A DNA stretch of 64,000 nt from an uncultured Collinsella sp. (GCA_902495355.1 CABUWV010000005.1:62001-126000), one strand, 5' to 3'; positions 50,139-58,136 are shown, counted from the stretch's first letter. A program made the numbers and translations. Notes: generated by a model not told the origin, from the letters alone.

Positions 50139-50772
50139 CTACAGGGTTCCTTCGCGACGAGCCCGCTCCACCTCTTTGAGTGCCTCGGCGGGAGTGAAGG
50201 AACAGGTGCCGTCGCCGAGCTTGACCACCTGGATTTCGTCGCCGGTATGGACCTCTCCGCCCTTTAGTACCACGCCGAAAACGCCCTCGTGGGGAAAGAT
50301 GCAGTCGCCGGCGAGATAGTAGATGGCACAGCGGGTATGGCAGACTTTGCCGATCTGGCTGATTTCGACGAGTACTTCGCTGCCGAGCTTGAGCTGCGTG
50401 CCCAAGGGGAGTGAGAGCAGGTTGATACCCTGGGTGGTGAAGTTCTCGCCAAAGTCGCCCTCGTGCACATCGAGCCCGCGCGCCTGCGCCGTCTGGATAG
50501 ACTCTGCAGCTAAAAAGGAGACCTGACGGTGCCAATGCCCGGCGTGCGCATCGGAGGCGAGGCCAAACTGCTCGATGACGGTGTCGTGCCCGTCGGCGAC
50601 GGGTGACTTACGCGTGCCTTTGTGCTCCGACGTGTTGATTGAGACGATGCGGGCGGGCCCGTTGTAAGCATCGTTTGCGGTGCGTAGGGGGAGCTGCCGT
50701 CTGGGCCCGATCCGCAAGTTCGCGCTTTGCGGCGTCAATGATGGGGTTGTTGATCGGATGAGCCTGGGACAC
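50139..50772 (-). pseudogene. MOSC domain protein, probable frameshift near the N-terminus
   Basis: The MOSC part, ARIVSINTSEHKGTRKSPV, HDTVIEQFGLASDAHAGHWH, RQVSFLA, GDFGENFTTQGINLL, VEISQIGKVCHTRCAIYYLA and MCPHEGVFG-like FPHEGVFGVV, is intact to the stop at 50139. It has the conserved Cys (VCHTRC) of sulfur carriers in this family (molybdenum-cofactor sulfurase C-terminal). No start codon with a ribosome site exists in this frame. A good GTG with AAAGG at 50772 opens a plausible N-terminus (SQAHPINNPIIDAAKRELAD) in another frame. A one-base change near the G5 run at 50687-50691 would join them. Confidence 0.65.
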
Positions 50773-50992
50773 GGTGCGCCTTTCGACGGGGCGGGCAACA
50801 TGTTGAATCCTACAAAAATGGTGGGTTCATTGCCCGTTGTCGTACGCCGGTGATTGCCGCCTTCGTGCTGGATAATTACGCCGATTGCCATAGATACGGT
50901 GGAGCTTTGGGTGCCGGCGGCTCGGCACGCTAGAATAAATCAGTTGCACAAAGACCGCCCGTCGTGTGGGCAGTTCTAGATAGGAAGTTTCC

Positions 50993-52249
50993 ATGGCATT
51001 GCAGTTTACAGAGCGCGAGTTTATCCCCGTGCTGCTCGGCGGCGACATCAACGCGTATTCGGTGGCGCGCGCTTTCTACGAGGAGTATCAGGTTAAGAGC
51101 CTGGTCTTTGGCAAGTACCAGACCGGCCCCGCGTATCGCAGCCAGATTATCGATTACACGCCCAACGTGGATATCGATACCATGCCGGTCATGATCGAGA
51201 CCGTTAACGGCGTCGCACAGGCCAATCCTGATAAGAAGATTATTCTCATGGGCTGCGGCGACAACTACGTCGCGCTTGCCGCGCAGGCTCAGGACGCCGG
51301 TGCGCTTGCCTCGAACGTCATCGCGCCCTATGCGCCCTACAGCATGCTCGAGCAGTGCCAGAAGAAGGAGATCTTCTACGAGCTGTGCGAGAAGCACGGT
51401 GTGCCCTATCCGCACACGTTTACCTTTACCATGGCGATGCTCAACGCTCAGGGTGAGGCTTCCGCCGAGGTGCTCGACCAGATCGACTTCCCCTTCCCGA
51501 TGATTCTGAAGCCCTCTGACGGCATCATGTGGTGGGAGCACGAGTTCGAGGGTCAGAAGAAGGCCTACGAGATTGCCGATCGCGCCGAGCTGGAACAAGT
51601 CATTCGCGATGTGTACGCCAGTGGCTACACCGATGACCTCATCTTGCAGGACCGCGTGCCCGGCAACGACGAGTACATGCGCGTGCTTACCAGTTATTCC
51701 GACCGCAACGGCAAGGTTCGCATGATGTGCCTGGGCCACGTGCTGCTCGAGGAGCATCAGCCCCATGGCGTCGGCAACCATGCCTGCATCATCACTGAGC
51801 CCAACGACGAGCTCATGGGTGGCGTGCGCAAGCTGCTTGAGGACCTTAAGTTTACGGGCTTCTCCAATTTCGACGTCAAGTACGACCAGCGCGATGGCTC
51901 GTTTAAGTTCTTCGACTTCAACACGCGTCAGGGACGCAGTAATTACTATGTCACCAATAGTGGCTTTAACGTTGCCAAATACGTGGTGGATGAGTACGTC
52001 TATAACCGCCCGTTTGAGCCGGAGTTTGTGACGGCGCAGGACGAGGCGCTGTGGATGGTCGTTCCTATGGGCGTCGTTGACAAGTATGTCAAGGACCCCG
52101 AGCTGCGTGCGAAGGCGCATCGTCTGGCCAAGGAGGGCAAGGCTGCCGATCCTTCGTTTATGAAGGGTGATTTTGTCTTTAACCGTTGGTTGCGCATGTG
52201 GCACACCAAGCTGCGTCACTTTAAGCTGTTCAAGACGTATTACAAGTAG
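50993..52249 (+). CDS. D-aspartate ligase-like ATP-grasp protein
   Basis: 418 aa carboxylate-amine ligase. Seen: FIPVLLGGDINAYSVARAFY at the N-terminus, KKIILMGCGDNYVALAA, PYSMLEQCQKKEIFYELCEK, FPMILKPSDGIMWWEHEFEG (ATP-grasp Lys), LILQDRVPGNDEYMRVLTSY and FSNFDVKYDQRDGSFKFFDF with NTRQGRSNYYVT (metal-binding Asp/Asn). It resembles Aslfm-type D-Asp ligases that add D-aspartate to the stem-peptide side chain. The following racemase gene supplies D-Asp, which supports the role. TAGAAT (50931-50936) is a good -10 box; TAGGAAG precedes the ATG. Confidence 0.85.
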   Translation: MALQFTEREFIPVLLGGDINAYSVARAFYEEYQVKSLVFGKYQTGPAYRSQIIDYTPNVDIDTMPVMIETVNGVAQANPDKKIILMGCGDNYVALAAQAQDAGALASNVIAPYAPYSMLEQCQKKEIFYELCEKHGVPYPHTFTFTMAMLNAQGEASAEVLDQIDFPFPMILKPSDGIMWWEHEFEGQKKAYEIADRAELEQVIRDVYASGYTDDLILQDRVPGNDEYMRVLTSYSDRNGKVRMMCLGHVLLEEHQPHGVGNHACIITEPNDELMGGVRKLLEDLKFTGFSNFDVKYDQRDGSFKFFDFNTRQGRSNYYVTNSGFNVAKYVVDEYVYNRPFEPEFVTAQDEALWMVVPMGVVDKYVKDPELRAKAHRLAKEGKAADPSFMKGDFVFNRWLRMWHTKLRHFKLFKTYYK

Positions 52250-52257
52250 ATGAGCGC

Positions 52258-52297
52258 GGCGCCCGCCCGGTTTGCATCGGACGGGCGCGGGTATGAT
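52258..52297 (+). promoter_or_regulatory. Hairpin and -10 box between ligase and racemase genes
   Basis: GCGCCCGCCCG (52259-52269) pairs with CGGACGGGCGC (52278-52288), one mismatch, followed by TATGAT (52292-52297). It could end some ligase transcripts and start a separate racemase transcript. Confidence 0.45.
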
Positions 52298-52333
52298 ACG
52301 CGCAATTGCGCGGGCGTCACCAAGGAGGCGGCG

Positions 52334-53080
52334 ATGGAAAAGCTGGGAGTTATTGGCGGCATGGGCGCCGAGGCCACGTCGTATTACTACGACCAGGTCG
52401 TGCGTCATACGGCTGCTACCTGTGATCAGGAGCATATCGACATGGTGGTGCTTTCCAAGTCGACCATGCCCGACCGTACGCTGGCCATCAAGACCGGCGA
52501 GCATGCCGAGCTGCTGGCGACCATGAAGGAGTGCGCTCAGGCGCTCGAGTCGCTGGGCTGCGCGCACATAGCGATTCCCTGCAACACGTCACACTATTTC
52601 TACGATCAGATTCAGTCGTTTACCAAGGTGCCGATTATCCACATGCCGCGCGAGTCGGTGCGCTATGCTCTGGCCGGCGCGGTGATGGGGGAGTGCGAGT
52701 TCGACCCCAACCTGAGTATGCCGGCCGAGCCGGTGCGCAAGATCGGCATCATGGGCACCGACGGTACCGTGGGCGCAGACGTCTATGGGCGCGAATGTGA
52801 GACCGCGGGCGTTGAGGTCGTCTATCCCAGCGAAAAGCGTCAGGCAGACGTGATGTCGCTTATCTACGACGATGTGAAGGCCGGGCGCGAGCCCGATATG
52901 GACAAGTTCGACCGCGTGATGTGGGAGTTCGCCCGTAGCGGCTGCGACCGCGTTATCCTGGCCTGCACGGAGCTTTCGGTGTTGCAGAAGTATCGCGAGA
53001 TGCCCGAGATCACCCTCGATGCGATGGATGTCCTGGTACGCGAGTCCATCATTCGCAGCGGCGTCCCCTACCGCCTGTAG
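52334..53080 (+). CDS. Aspartate/glutamate racemase family protein
   Basis: 248 aa, cofactor-independent. Seen: LGVIGGMGAEATSYYYDQVV, KSTMPDRTLAI, the first catalytic Cys in HIAIPCNTSHYFYD, IIHMPRESVRYAL, IGIMGTDGTVGADVYGRECE and the second catalytic Cys in VILACTELSVLQKY. The pattern favours aspartate racemase over MurI. It would make D-Asp for the upstream ligase, giving a D-Asp peptidoglycan cross-bridge. AAGGAGG lies 5 bases before the ATG at 52334. Confidence 0.92.
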   Translation: MEKLGVIGGMGAEATSYYYDQVVRHTAATCDQEHIDMVVLSKSTMPDRTLAIKTGEHAELLATMKECAQALESLGCAHIAIPCNTSHYFYDQIQSFTKVPIIHMPRESVRYALAGAVMGECEFDPNLSMPAEPVRKIGIMGTDGTVGADVYGRECETAGVEVVYPSEKRQADVMSLIYDDVKAGREPDMDKFDRVMWEFARSGCDRVILACTELSVLQKYREMPEITLDAMDVLVRESIIRSGVPYRL

Positions 53081-53084
53081 CCCT

Positions 53085-53123
53085 CGACCTGCCAAAAAAG
53101 GGACAGGTTTATTATGGTAGGTT
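53085..53123. repeat. Repeat family 2, copy C
   Basis: ACCTGCCAAAAAAGGGACAG (53087-53106) is followed by an arm ATTATGGTAGGT (53111-53122) that pairs with its start. It lies 5 bases after the racemase stop, in the same position relative to a gene end as copy B. Confidence 0.65.
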
Positions 53124-53140
53124 TTATCTGGGAAAACAGT

Positions 53141-53177
53141 AAAGGCCTCGGCTCGTTTGATGCGAGCCGAGGCCTTT
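53141..53177. terminator. Bidirectional terminator between racemase and ECF transporter operon
   Basis: AAAGGCCTCGGCTCG (53141-53155) pairs perfectly with 53163-53177, 7-base loop, T-rich flanks on both sides. Confidence 0.92.
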
Positions 53178-53205
53178 TGCGTTTGTCGGTTGCTGCCAGC
53201 GATTG

Positions 53206-53952
53206 CTAGAACAGGAAGCCGAGGACGATGAGGGCGATACTGATGATAATCACAGCAATGTCCAGGCCCTTGATGGGGTAGCGCTTATACGAGCTCGCGC
53301 GCGTGCGCAGGTAGAAGCCGCGCTGCTCGGCGGCAAGCGCGGTGGCATCGGTCTTGCCCACGCTCGAGATAAGCAGTGGCACGCACAGCGGCAGCATGAG
53401 CTTGAGTTTCTTGACGGGATTCTTAGTGTCGTATTCGACGCCGCGTGCAGTCTGCGCCTCCATGATGGCGTTCATTTCCTGGCCAAATACCGGCACAAAG
53501 CGCAGTGCCGTGGTAAAGGTGAAGGCATAGCGATATGGCACGTGCAGCACCTCGACGCAGGCGTTGGCGAGGTCGTTGAGTTTGGTCACCATAAGCATGA
53601 GGATGAGTGGCAGCGCCACACCCAACAGGCGTAGGCAGGCCTTCGATCCGGTAATGAGGCCCGTGTCGGTGATAAAGCCCCACACCATGTTACCGTCGCG
53701 CATAAAGGCCAGCTGAAGCACCAGCATGATAAGCGCGAGCGGAATCAGCAGCTTGAGTAGCGAGAGCAGGCGGTCGGCGACGCCGGCGTAGGCGCCCAGT
53801 GCAAGGGTGAGCGCCAAAAAGCCCAATAGCGTCACGTAGGTATCGGACAGGAAGATGCCGATGATGATGGCGGCGGCGAGGCCCAGCTTGACGACCGGGT
53901 TCAAGCGGTGCAGCAGTGTGTCGCCCGGCATGTAGTCGATGACGTTAACCAC
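53206..53952 (-). CDS. ecfT: ECF transporter transmembrane subunit (EcfT)
   Basis: 248 aa, CbiQ/EcfT family, with 5-6 membrane segments (LAAAIIIGIFLSDTYVTLLG, LKLLIPLALIMLVLQLAFM, IAVIIISIALIVLGFLF). The coupling helices show AQTARGVEY and AAEQRGFYLRTRAS, the two Ala-Arg-Gly type motifs (xRG) that bind the ATPases. N-terminal YMPGDTLLHRLNPVVKL is typical. The GTG start overlaps the end of the ATPase gene by 8 bases. It links the S-component to the fused A1A2 subunit. Confidence 0.93.
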   Translation of the reverse strand: MVNVIDYMPGDTLLHRLNPVVKLGLAAAIIIGIFLSDTYVTLLGFLALTLALGAYAGVADRLLSLLKLLIPLALIMLVLQLAFMRDGNMVWGFITDTGLITGSKACLRLLGVALPLILMLMVTKLNDLANACVEVLHVPYRYAFTFTTALRFVPVFGQEMNAIMEAQTARGVEYDTKNPVKKLKLMLPLCVPLLISSVGKTDATALAAEQRGFYLRTRASSYKRYPIKGLDIAVIIISIALIVLGFLF

Positions 53953-55696
53953 GGTTGACCATCTCCTCGGTAATGCGAACGATATCGGTGACCTCGCTCA
54001 CCTGTGCAAAGGCGGGAGAGACGGAGGATGTCAGGCGGCGAGAAAGCTCTATGACCTGGGGTGGCTCAACATAGGCTCGCTGCATGAGCTCGATGTTCGA
54101 GAACAGTTCGTGCGTGCAGCCGCGCTCGAGGATGCGGCCGTCGGCCATGACTACGATGCGCTCGGCAAAGTCGGAGACGACTTCCATGTCGTGGCAGACC
54201 ATGATTACAGCGCAGCCGCGCTCGGCCATGGTGCGCACGGTTTCCATGACGGTCATGCACTCGCGGTAGTCAAGGCCGCTCGTGGGCTCGTCGAGCACTA
54301 CGATTTTGGGCTCTACGACCACGACGGAGGCGAGTGCTACCATCTGGCGCTGACCGCGCGAGAGCGAGAAGGGCGCCTCGTCGGCTGGCAAGCCAAAGCG
54401 GTCGATGACGAGCTGGGCGCGACGCAGTGCCTCGGCGCGGTCGATGCCGGCAAGCTCCAAGCCAAAGGCGACCTCGTCGAGCACGGTGTCCTTGCAGATC
54501 TGGCGGTCGGGGTTTTGGAAGAGGGTTGCGACTTCGCGGGCGATGCGGCTCGTGGGAACGGCTGCGGTATCCAGTCCCGTGACGCGTACGCTGCCCGAGG
54601 CGGGCTTAAGCAGGCCTGTGAGCAGCTTAGTGAGCGTGGTCTTGCCGGCGCCGTTTTGGCCGACGATGCCCACGAGCTCGCCGGGATAGAGGGTAAGGTT
54701 GAGGTCGTGGACGGCGGCGCCGCCATTGGGATAGGCAAACTCAACGTGATCGAAGGCGAGCACGGGCTCGGCGTCCTTGGCGTGCGGGCGCAACGACGGT
54801 GCGTGCGGCGAGCCGGCGGGTGCCTGAATGTCGCTGCTTGCGTGTGCGGGGTCGACGATGCCCGTAATCAGGCGCTCGGCCTCATCAACATCCAAACAGG
54901 GAGTGCCGCTGGCCAGGCCATCGGCCTCGAGGCTGTTGAAAATGCGCGTGACACGTGGGCAATCGACGCCGATGGCGCGGAGCTCATCGGCGTGCGCGAA
55001 GACCTCGTGCGGCTCGCCCTGTAGCGCGATTTCGCCATGATTGAGCACGAACACGCGGCTGCAATACTCCGAAAGCAGCGCGACTTTTTGCTCAACGACG
55101 ACGATGGTGATGCCGAGTGCATGGTTGGCCTCACGCAGGGTCTCGAAGACCAGCGTGGAGCTGGCGGGGTCGAGCGCCGCGGTGGGTTCGTCGAGCACGA
55201 GCACGCGCGGACGCATGGCGAGGATGGCGGCGATGGCAACCTTTTGCTTTTGGCCGCCTGAGAGGGTGGCGATCTCGCGGTCGCGCAGGTCGCTGATGCC
55301 GACGGTCTCGAGCGTTTCGCTCACACGTTGCTCGATTTGGTCGTGGGGAACGCCAAAGTTCTCCAGGCCAAATAGCATCTCGTCCTCGACGACCGAGGCG
55401 ACCATTTGCGTGTCGATGTCCTGCAACACGCTGCCGACGATCTGCGACACATCGGTGAGCGAAACTTCACAGGTGTCGTTGCCGTCGACAGTGACGGAGC
55501 CAAAGAACGTGCCGGTGTAATGGTGGGGTACGGCTCCCGACAGGCAGGCGGCAAGTGTGGACTTGCCGGCGCCCGAAGGCCCGATAATGCCGATAAAATC
55601 TCCCCTGTTCACGCCGAGTGAGATATGCTTAAGCGCCTGCTCGGTCTGCGTGCCGTAGGAGAACGAGACATCGTCGACGTTGATGATCGTTTCCAT
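53945..55696 (-). CDS. ECF transporter ATPase, fused EcfA1-EcfA2
   Basis: 583 aa with two ABC domains. Domain 1: IIGPSGAGKSTLAACLSG, LSGGQKQKVAIAA, VLVLDEPTAALDP. Domain 2 from about residue 315: IVGQNGAGKTTLTKLLTG, LSRGQRQMVALAS (signature LSRGQ for LSGGQ), IVVLDEPTSGLD. A Pro/Ala/Asp-rich linker (HASSDIQAPAGSPHAPSLRP) joins them. Fused ATPases are known for group I/II ECF systems. The non-canonical second signature suggests the two sites are not equal. AAAGG lies before the ATG at 55696. The S gene is upstream, across structured repeat copy B. Confidence 0.93.
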   Translation of the reverse strand: METIINVDDVSFSYGTQTEQALKHISLGVNRGDFIGIIGPSGAGKSTLAACLSGAVPHHYTGTFFGSVTVDGNDTCEVSLTDVSQIVGSVLQDIDTQMVASVVEDEMLFGLENFGVPHDQIEQRVSETLETVGISDLRDREIATLSGGQKQKVAIAAILAMRPRVLVLDEPTAALDPASSTLVFETLREANHALGITIVVVEQKVALLSEYCSRVFVLNHGEIALQGEPHEVFAHADELRAIGVDCPRVTRIFNSLEADGLASGTPCLDVDEAERLITGIVDPAHASSDIQAPAGSPHAPSLRPHAKDAEPVLAFDHVEFAYPNGGAAVHDLNLTLYPGELVGIVGQNGAGKTTLTKLLTGLLKPASGSVRVTGLDTAAVPTSRIAREVATLFQNPDRQICKDTVLDEVAFGLELAGIDRAEALRRAQLVIDRFGLPADEAPFSLSRGQRQMVALASVVVVEPKIVVLDEPTSGLDYRECMTVMETVRTMAERGCAVIMVCHDMEVVSDFAERIVVMADGRILERGCTHELFSNIELMQRAYVEPPQVIELSRRLTSSVSPAFAQVSEVTDIVRITEEMVNRG

Positions 55697-55798
55697 GGAT
55701 ACCTTTCATAGTCATCGGACGTTCTTGAATGACGAGCCTTATAAGAATGTCCATGAGCTCGTTGTTTGGGACAGTCTTTGGTGGTGAAGTACGGAGAC

Positions 55799-55897
55799 GG
55801 CTTTACGAGGTGCCCCAGGTTGGCGCGAAAGAGGAGCGAAGCGTACTTGGGTACGCGAGCGACGAATGAACGCCAAGATGGGGCACCTCGTAAAGCC
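55799..55897. repeat. Structured repeat family 4, copy B
   Basis: A perfect 19-bp outer stem, GGCTTTACGAGGTGCCCCA (55799-55817) with 55879-55897; a middle TGGCG/CGCCA; and an inner GCGAAGCGTAC/GTACGCGAGC hairpin with a TTGG loop. CGCGAAAGAGGA and GACGAATGAACG are shared with copy A at 40231-40328. It lies between the S-component and ATPase genes and might alter their ratio. Confidence 0.75.
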
Positions 55898-55904
55898 GAG
55901 CGGG

Positions 55905-56477
55905 TTAGTTGAGCTTAAGGGCCTTCTGGATGGGCAGGTAGAGTGCGCCGACCAGGATGGCGTTAAAGACGGCGGTCATGGCGACGACGGGCAGCATGGC
56001 AGCGGCGAGCTCGCCCACCACGCCGAGCATGGCCATCTTGATGACCATGAAGATGACGCCCGAAACAAAGGTGGTCACGAAGGTCGCGACGATGGCGACG
56101 GCAGGCTTGACCTGGCCGTCCTTGGCAGCAGCGTTGACAATGACGGCCATGAGCATGGCGGCGATGCCCTCGGCGGCAAAATCGACGAACGGCGAGGTGG
56201 TGGTGATCTGGATCACTGCGGCCGAGATCAGGCCGATAACGAGCGCCTGACCGATGTTGGGGCGCACGACCAGGATAGTGAGGCAGAAGGCCGAGATAAT
56301 GAACTCGGGGCTGATCATGCCGCCCGAGATGCCGGAGATGGCCTTGCCGACGGTGAAGTTGAGGATGAAGCCGGCGGCAAGCAGGATGGCGAGCAAGACG
56401 AGAGCACGGACGTCGAGTTTGCCGCGGTCGGTGGTCTGGACGGTGCGGGGCTGGGCGGCGGTGGTGTTCTGAGACAT
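55905..56477 (-). CDS. ECF transporter S-component, probably for tryptophan
   Basis: 190 aa with 5-6 membrane segments (ALVLLAILLAAGFILNFTVG, AVAIVATFVTTFVSGVIFMV and others). The Ala-rich helix 1 with small residues (LAILLAAGF) is the ECF docking face. Substrate-specific motifs are not recognised, but the leader at 56622-56690 has three Trp codons, so regulation follows Trp-tRNA charging; tryptophan or an aromatic relative is the likely cargo. AAAGGA lies before the ATG at 56477. Downstream come A1A2 and T, completing the importer. Confidence 0.82.
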   Translation of the reverse strand: MSQNTTAAQPRTVQTTDRGKLDVRALVLLAILLAAGFILNFTVGKAISGISGGMISPEFIISAFCLTILVVRPNIGQALVIGLISAAVIQITTTSPFVDFAAEGIAAMLMAVIVNAAAKDGQVKPAVAIVATFVTTFVSGVIFMVIKMAMLGVVGELAAAMLPVVAMTAVFNAILVGALYLPIQKALKLN

Positions 56478-56522
56478 GGTGAAAATCCTTTCGGAAGGGG
56501 AGTGCAAGAGAAAAGCGGAGGC

Positions 56523-56652
56523 GCGTGATGCGAATGCGATCGGGCTCGAGATAGAAAAAGGCCCCCGGTCGAAACCGGAGGCCTTTCAATCACCTAGAGC
56601 GCAAAAACAGGCGTGAGGGACTCACTGTCGACCGATCGTATTCGCATCACGC
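56523..56652 (-). promoter_or_regulatory. Trp attenuator region of the ECF operon
   Basis: Three elements on the minus strand. (a) GCGTGATGCGAATACGATC directly after the Trp codons (56634-56652) can pair over 19 positions (18 matched) with 56523-56541 near the S-component gene. (b) A 12-bp terminator stem, AAAGGCCTCCGG (56575-56586) with 56557-56568, followed by TTCT. (c) CGGTCGA (56628-56634) complements TCGACCG (56566-56572) in the terminator, a possible antiterminator. A ribosome stalled on Trp codons would mask element (a). Confidence 0.75.
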
Positions 56653-56690
56653 CACCACCAGTTGTTGAGAGACTTCATCGTGTTCTTCAT
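56622..56690 (-). CDS. Trp-rich leader peptide
   Basis: A 22-residue frame, MKNTMKSLNNWWWRDANTIG plus two residues, with three consecutive TGG codons at 56652-56660. GAAAGGAG lies 8 bases before the ATG. Tryptophan is rare, so three in a row upstream of a terminator is the hallmark of Trp-tRNA-sensing attenuation. Expression of the ECF operon should rise when charged Trp-tRNA is low. The peptide itself probably has no other role. Confidence 0.88.
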   Translation of the reverse strand: MKNTMKSLNNWWWRDANTIGRQ

Positions 56691-56748
56691 GTTGGTGGCT
56701 CCTTTCGTGATGCCGTGGCGCGGTCGCACCAAGTTGCTGTTGCGCTGC

Positions 56749-56757
56749 ACTATAGCA
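56749..56757 (-). promoter_or_regulatory. Extended -10 promoter of the Trp leader
   Basis: TGCTATAGT on the minus strand is an extended -10 box (TG-N-TATAGT); transcription would start near 56742, about 50 bases before the leader ATG. No clear -35 is seen. Confidence 0.55.
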
Positions 56758-56775
56758 CAGCGAAGTGTGTGCGGG

Positions 56776-56815
56776 GAAATCTTTTTTGAAAAGATTTCAG
56801 GCGGGTTTCCCGCCG
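56776..56815 (-). terminator. Hairpins ending the DagK-small protein unit
   Basis: GGCGGG/CCCGCC (about 56800-56815) and a perfect 10-bp A/T-rich stem GAAATCTTTT/AAAAGATTTC (56776-56785, 56789-56798) lie between the small-protein gene and the Trp leader promoter. The first followed by the second would end in T-rich RNA on the minus strand. Confidence 0.5.
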
Positions 56816-56884
56816 GTCAAAAAGGCGGGCTGAGCGGGCGGGGCAGCCTTAGCCATCTCGTCCGCTCCCTGGGGCATGAGGGCC

Positions 56885-56962
56885 TTAGGCCTTCTTGCGA
56901 CGATAGATCACATAGGCGCAGACACCGATGATGACGACGGCGCCAACGGCCATGGCGGCCAT
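56885..56962 (-). CDS. Tiny membrane protein, 25 aa
   Basis: The frame encodes a start MAAM, one membrane segment (VGAVVIIGVCAYVIY) and a basic end, RRKKA. GAAGG lies about 7 bases before the ATG. It follows another tiny membrane protein with the same layout by 56 bases. Such single-span peptides often act as regulatory or assembly subunits of membrane enzymes; here DagK-like kinase is the nearest candidate partner. Function unknown. Confidence 0.5.
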   Translation of the reverse strand: MAAMAVGAVVIIGVCAYVIYRRKKA

Positions 56963-57018
56963 GTTGTTGCCTTCGGACTTCTCCTCGGTGGTTGGATGAA
57001 TATCATACCAATGTGGAA

Positions 57019-57111
57019 TTACTTCTTCCGGCGGTGGATCACGTTGATCGCATAGCCGATGAGCATGGCCAGAACAATGACGATAAAGCCGGGCAGGGGA
57101 GTGTCGTTCAT
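57019..57111 (-). CDS. Tiny membrane protein, 30 aa
   Basis: The frame starts MNDTPLPG, has one membrane segment (FIVIVLAMLIGYAINVI) and ends HRRKK. AGGAGG lies 5 bases before the ATG and overlaps the stop codon of the DagK-like gene, so it is very likely translated and coupled to it. The N-out, basic C-in layout follows the positive-inside rule. No family is recognised. Confidence 0.6.
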   Translation of the reverse strand: MNDTPLPGFIVIVLAMLIGYAINVIHRRKK

Positions 57112-57120
57112 GGGGTCCTC

Positions 57121-58038
57121 CTATTTTCCGAGTGGGGAGAATTCGTCGACGATGAGGTCGAGGCATTGCGGAAGTGCGCGGGCACCAAAGACGCCCGAGT
57201 TGCTGGAGATGATCTCGCCATCGAACTGCATGCCCAGCGACGGGGTGCAGGTGATCTTGGCTTCCTTGGTCTGGATGATCTTGAACTGCGGGCGGCCGAG
57301 CACCTTGCCGGCGGGGTCGAGTGCGGCGGTGATCACGGTGGGCAGGAGCTGGACGGTTTTTACGGGCTCGATGACCGCGATGTCGACCATGCCGTCGTTC
57401 ATGCGGCAATCGGGGAACAGGTTGATGTCGTTTTGAATGACCGAGGTGTTGCCGGCCATGCAACAGATGCCATCGAGCTCCTCGACAATGCCGTCATGCT
57501 CAATCGTAAAGTGCGCCACCGTGGGGTTTGGTGTGGCGAGCGCCGACAGGAAATAGGCGATCTCGCCGATGTCGTTTTTGGCGGGGGCGGCCTTCATCAT
57601 GATCTCGGCGTCGAAGCCCGAGCCGGCGATGATGATAAAGCCGTGGCGCTTCTCGTTGCCGTTCTCGTCGAGCCAAAAGAGCTCGCCCATGTCCACTTTG
57701 ACCGTGCGACCGGCGCGGCAAGCCTTGGCAAGCGCCGCGGCCTCGGGGGCATTGCCAATGTTGTTGAAGAACAGGCAGGCCGTACCGGAGGGGAAGACGA
57801 GCGTGGGGACACCGCACCCGCGCATTTGGTCGAGCACGTTGGAGACGGTGCCGTCGCCGCCCGAAACGACCACGCGATCAAACTCGCGCACGTCTGCCAC
57901 GGCGTCCTCGGGTTCCATGCCATCGCCGATAAAGCGCATCACGACCTCGTCGCCGCCCTGCGCGAGGGCGTGCGTGAACGCGTAGATTTCATCTGAGCTG
58001 GGGCCCGATGCCGGGTTGTGGATGATAAGGCAGCGCAT
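57121..58038 (-). CDS. Diacylglycerol kinase-like lipid kinase (DagK/YegS family)
   Basis: 305 aa. Seen: LIIHNPASGPSSDEI, then VVVSGGDGTVSNVLDQMRGC with the GGDGT nucleotide motif, and LVFPSGTACLFFNNIGNAPE, which replaces the usual PxGTxNDFA; further FIIIAGSGFDAEIMM and CCMAGNTSVIQNDINLFPDC. The family phosphorylates diacylglycerol or related lipids to feed phospholipid or teichoic-acid recycling. The altered second motif could mean another lipid. ACGGGAA precedes the ATG. Two tiny membrane proteins follow in the same unit. Confidence 0.87.
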   Translation of the reverse strand: MRCLIIHNPASGPSSDEIYAFTHALAQGGDEVVMRFIGDGMEPEDAVADVREFDRVVVSGGDGTVSNVLDQMRGCGVPTLVFPSGTACLFFNNIGNAPEAAALAKACRAGRTVKVDMGELFWLDENGNEKRHGFIIIAGSGFDAEIMMKAAPAKNDIGEIAYFLSALATPNPTVAHFTIEHDGIVEELDGICCMAGNTSVIQNDINLFPDCRMNDGMVDIAVIEPVKTVQLLPTVITAALDPAGKVLGRPQFKIIQTKEAKITCTPSLGMQFDGEIISSNSGVFGARALPQCLDLIVDEFSPLGK

Positions 58039-58136
58039 ACTTACGTTCCCGTTCTGTGACTAACCGAGTATAGTTGTAAGGCAATGCCGATATCCTACCC
58101 GTGTTTTTCGGGCCTAACCTTATTCGATGGGTTGAT

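Noticed and set aside
50062..50535. A minus-strand frame of 157 codons overlapping the MOSC gene
   Set aside because: Out of frame with conserved MOSC motifs and of low-complexity Arg/Gly/Pro composition.
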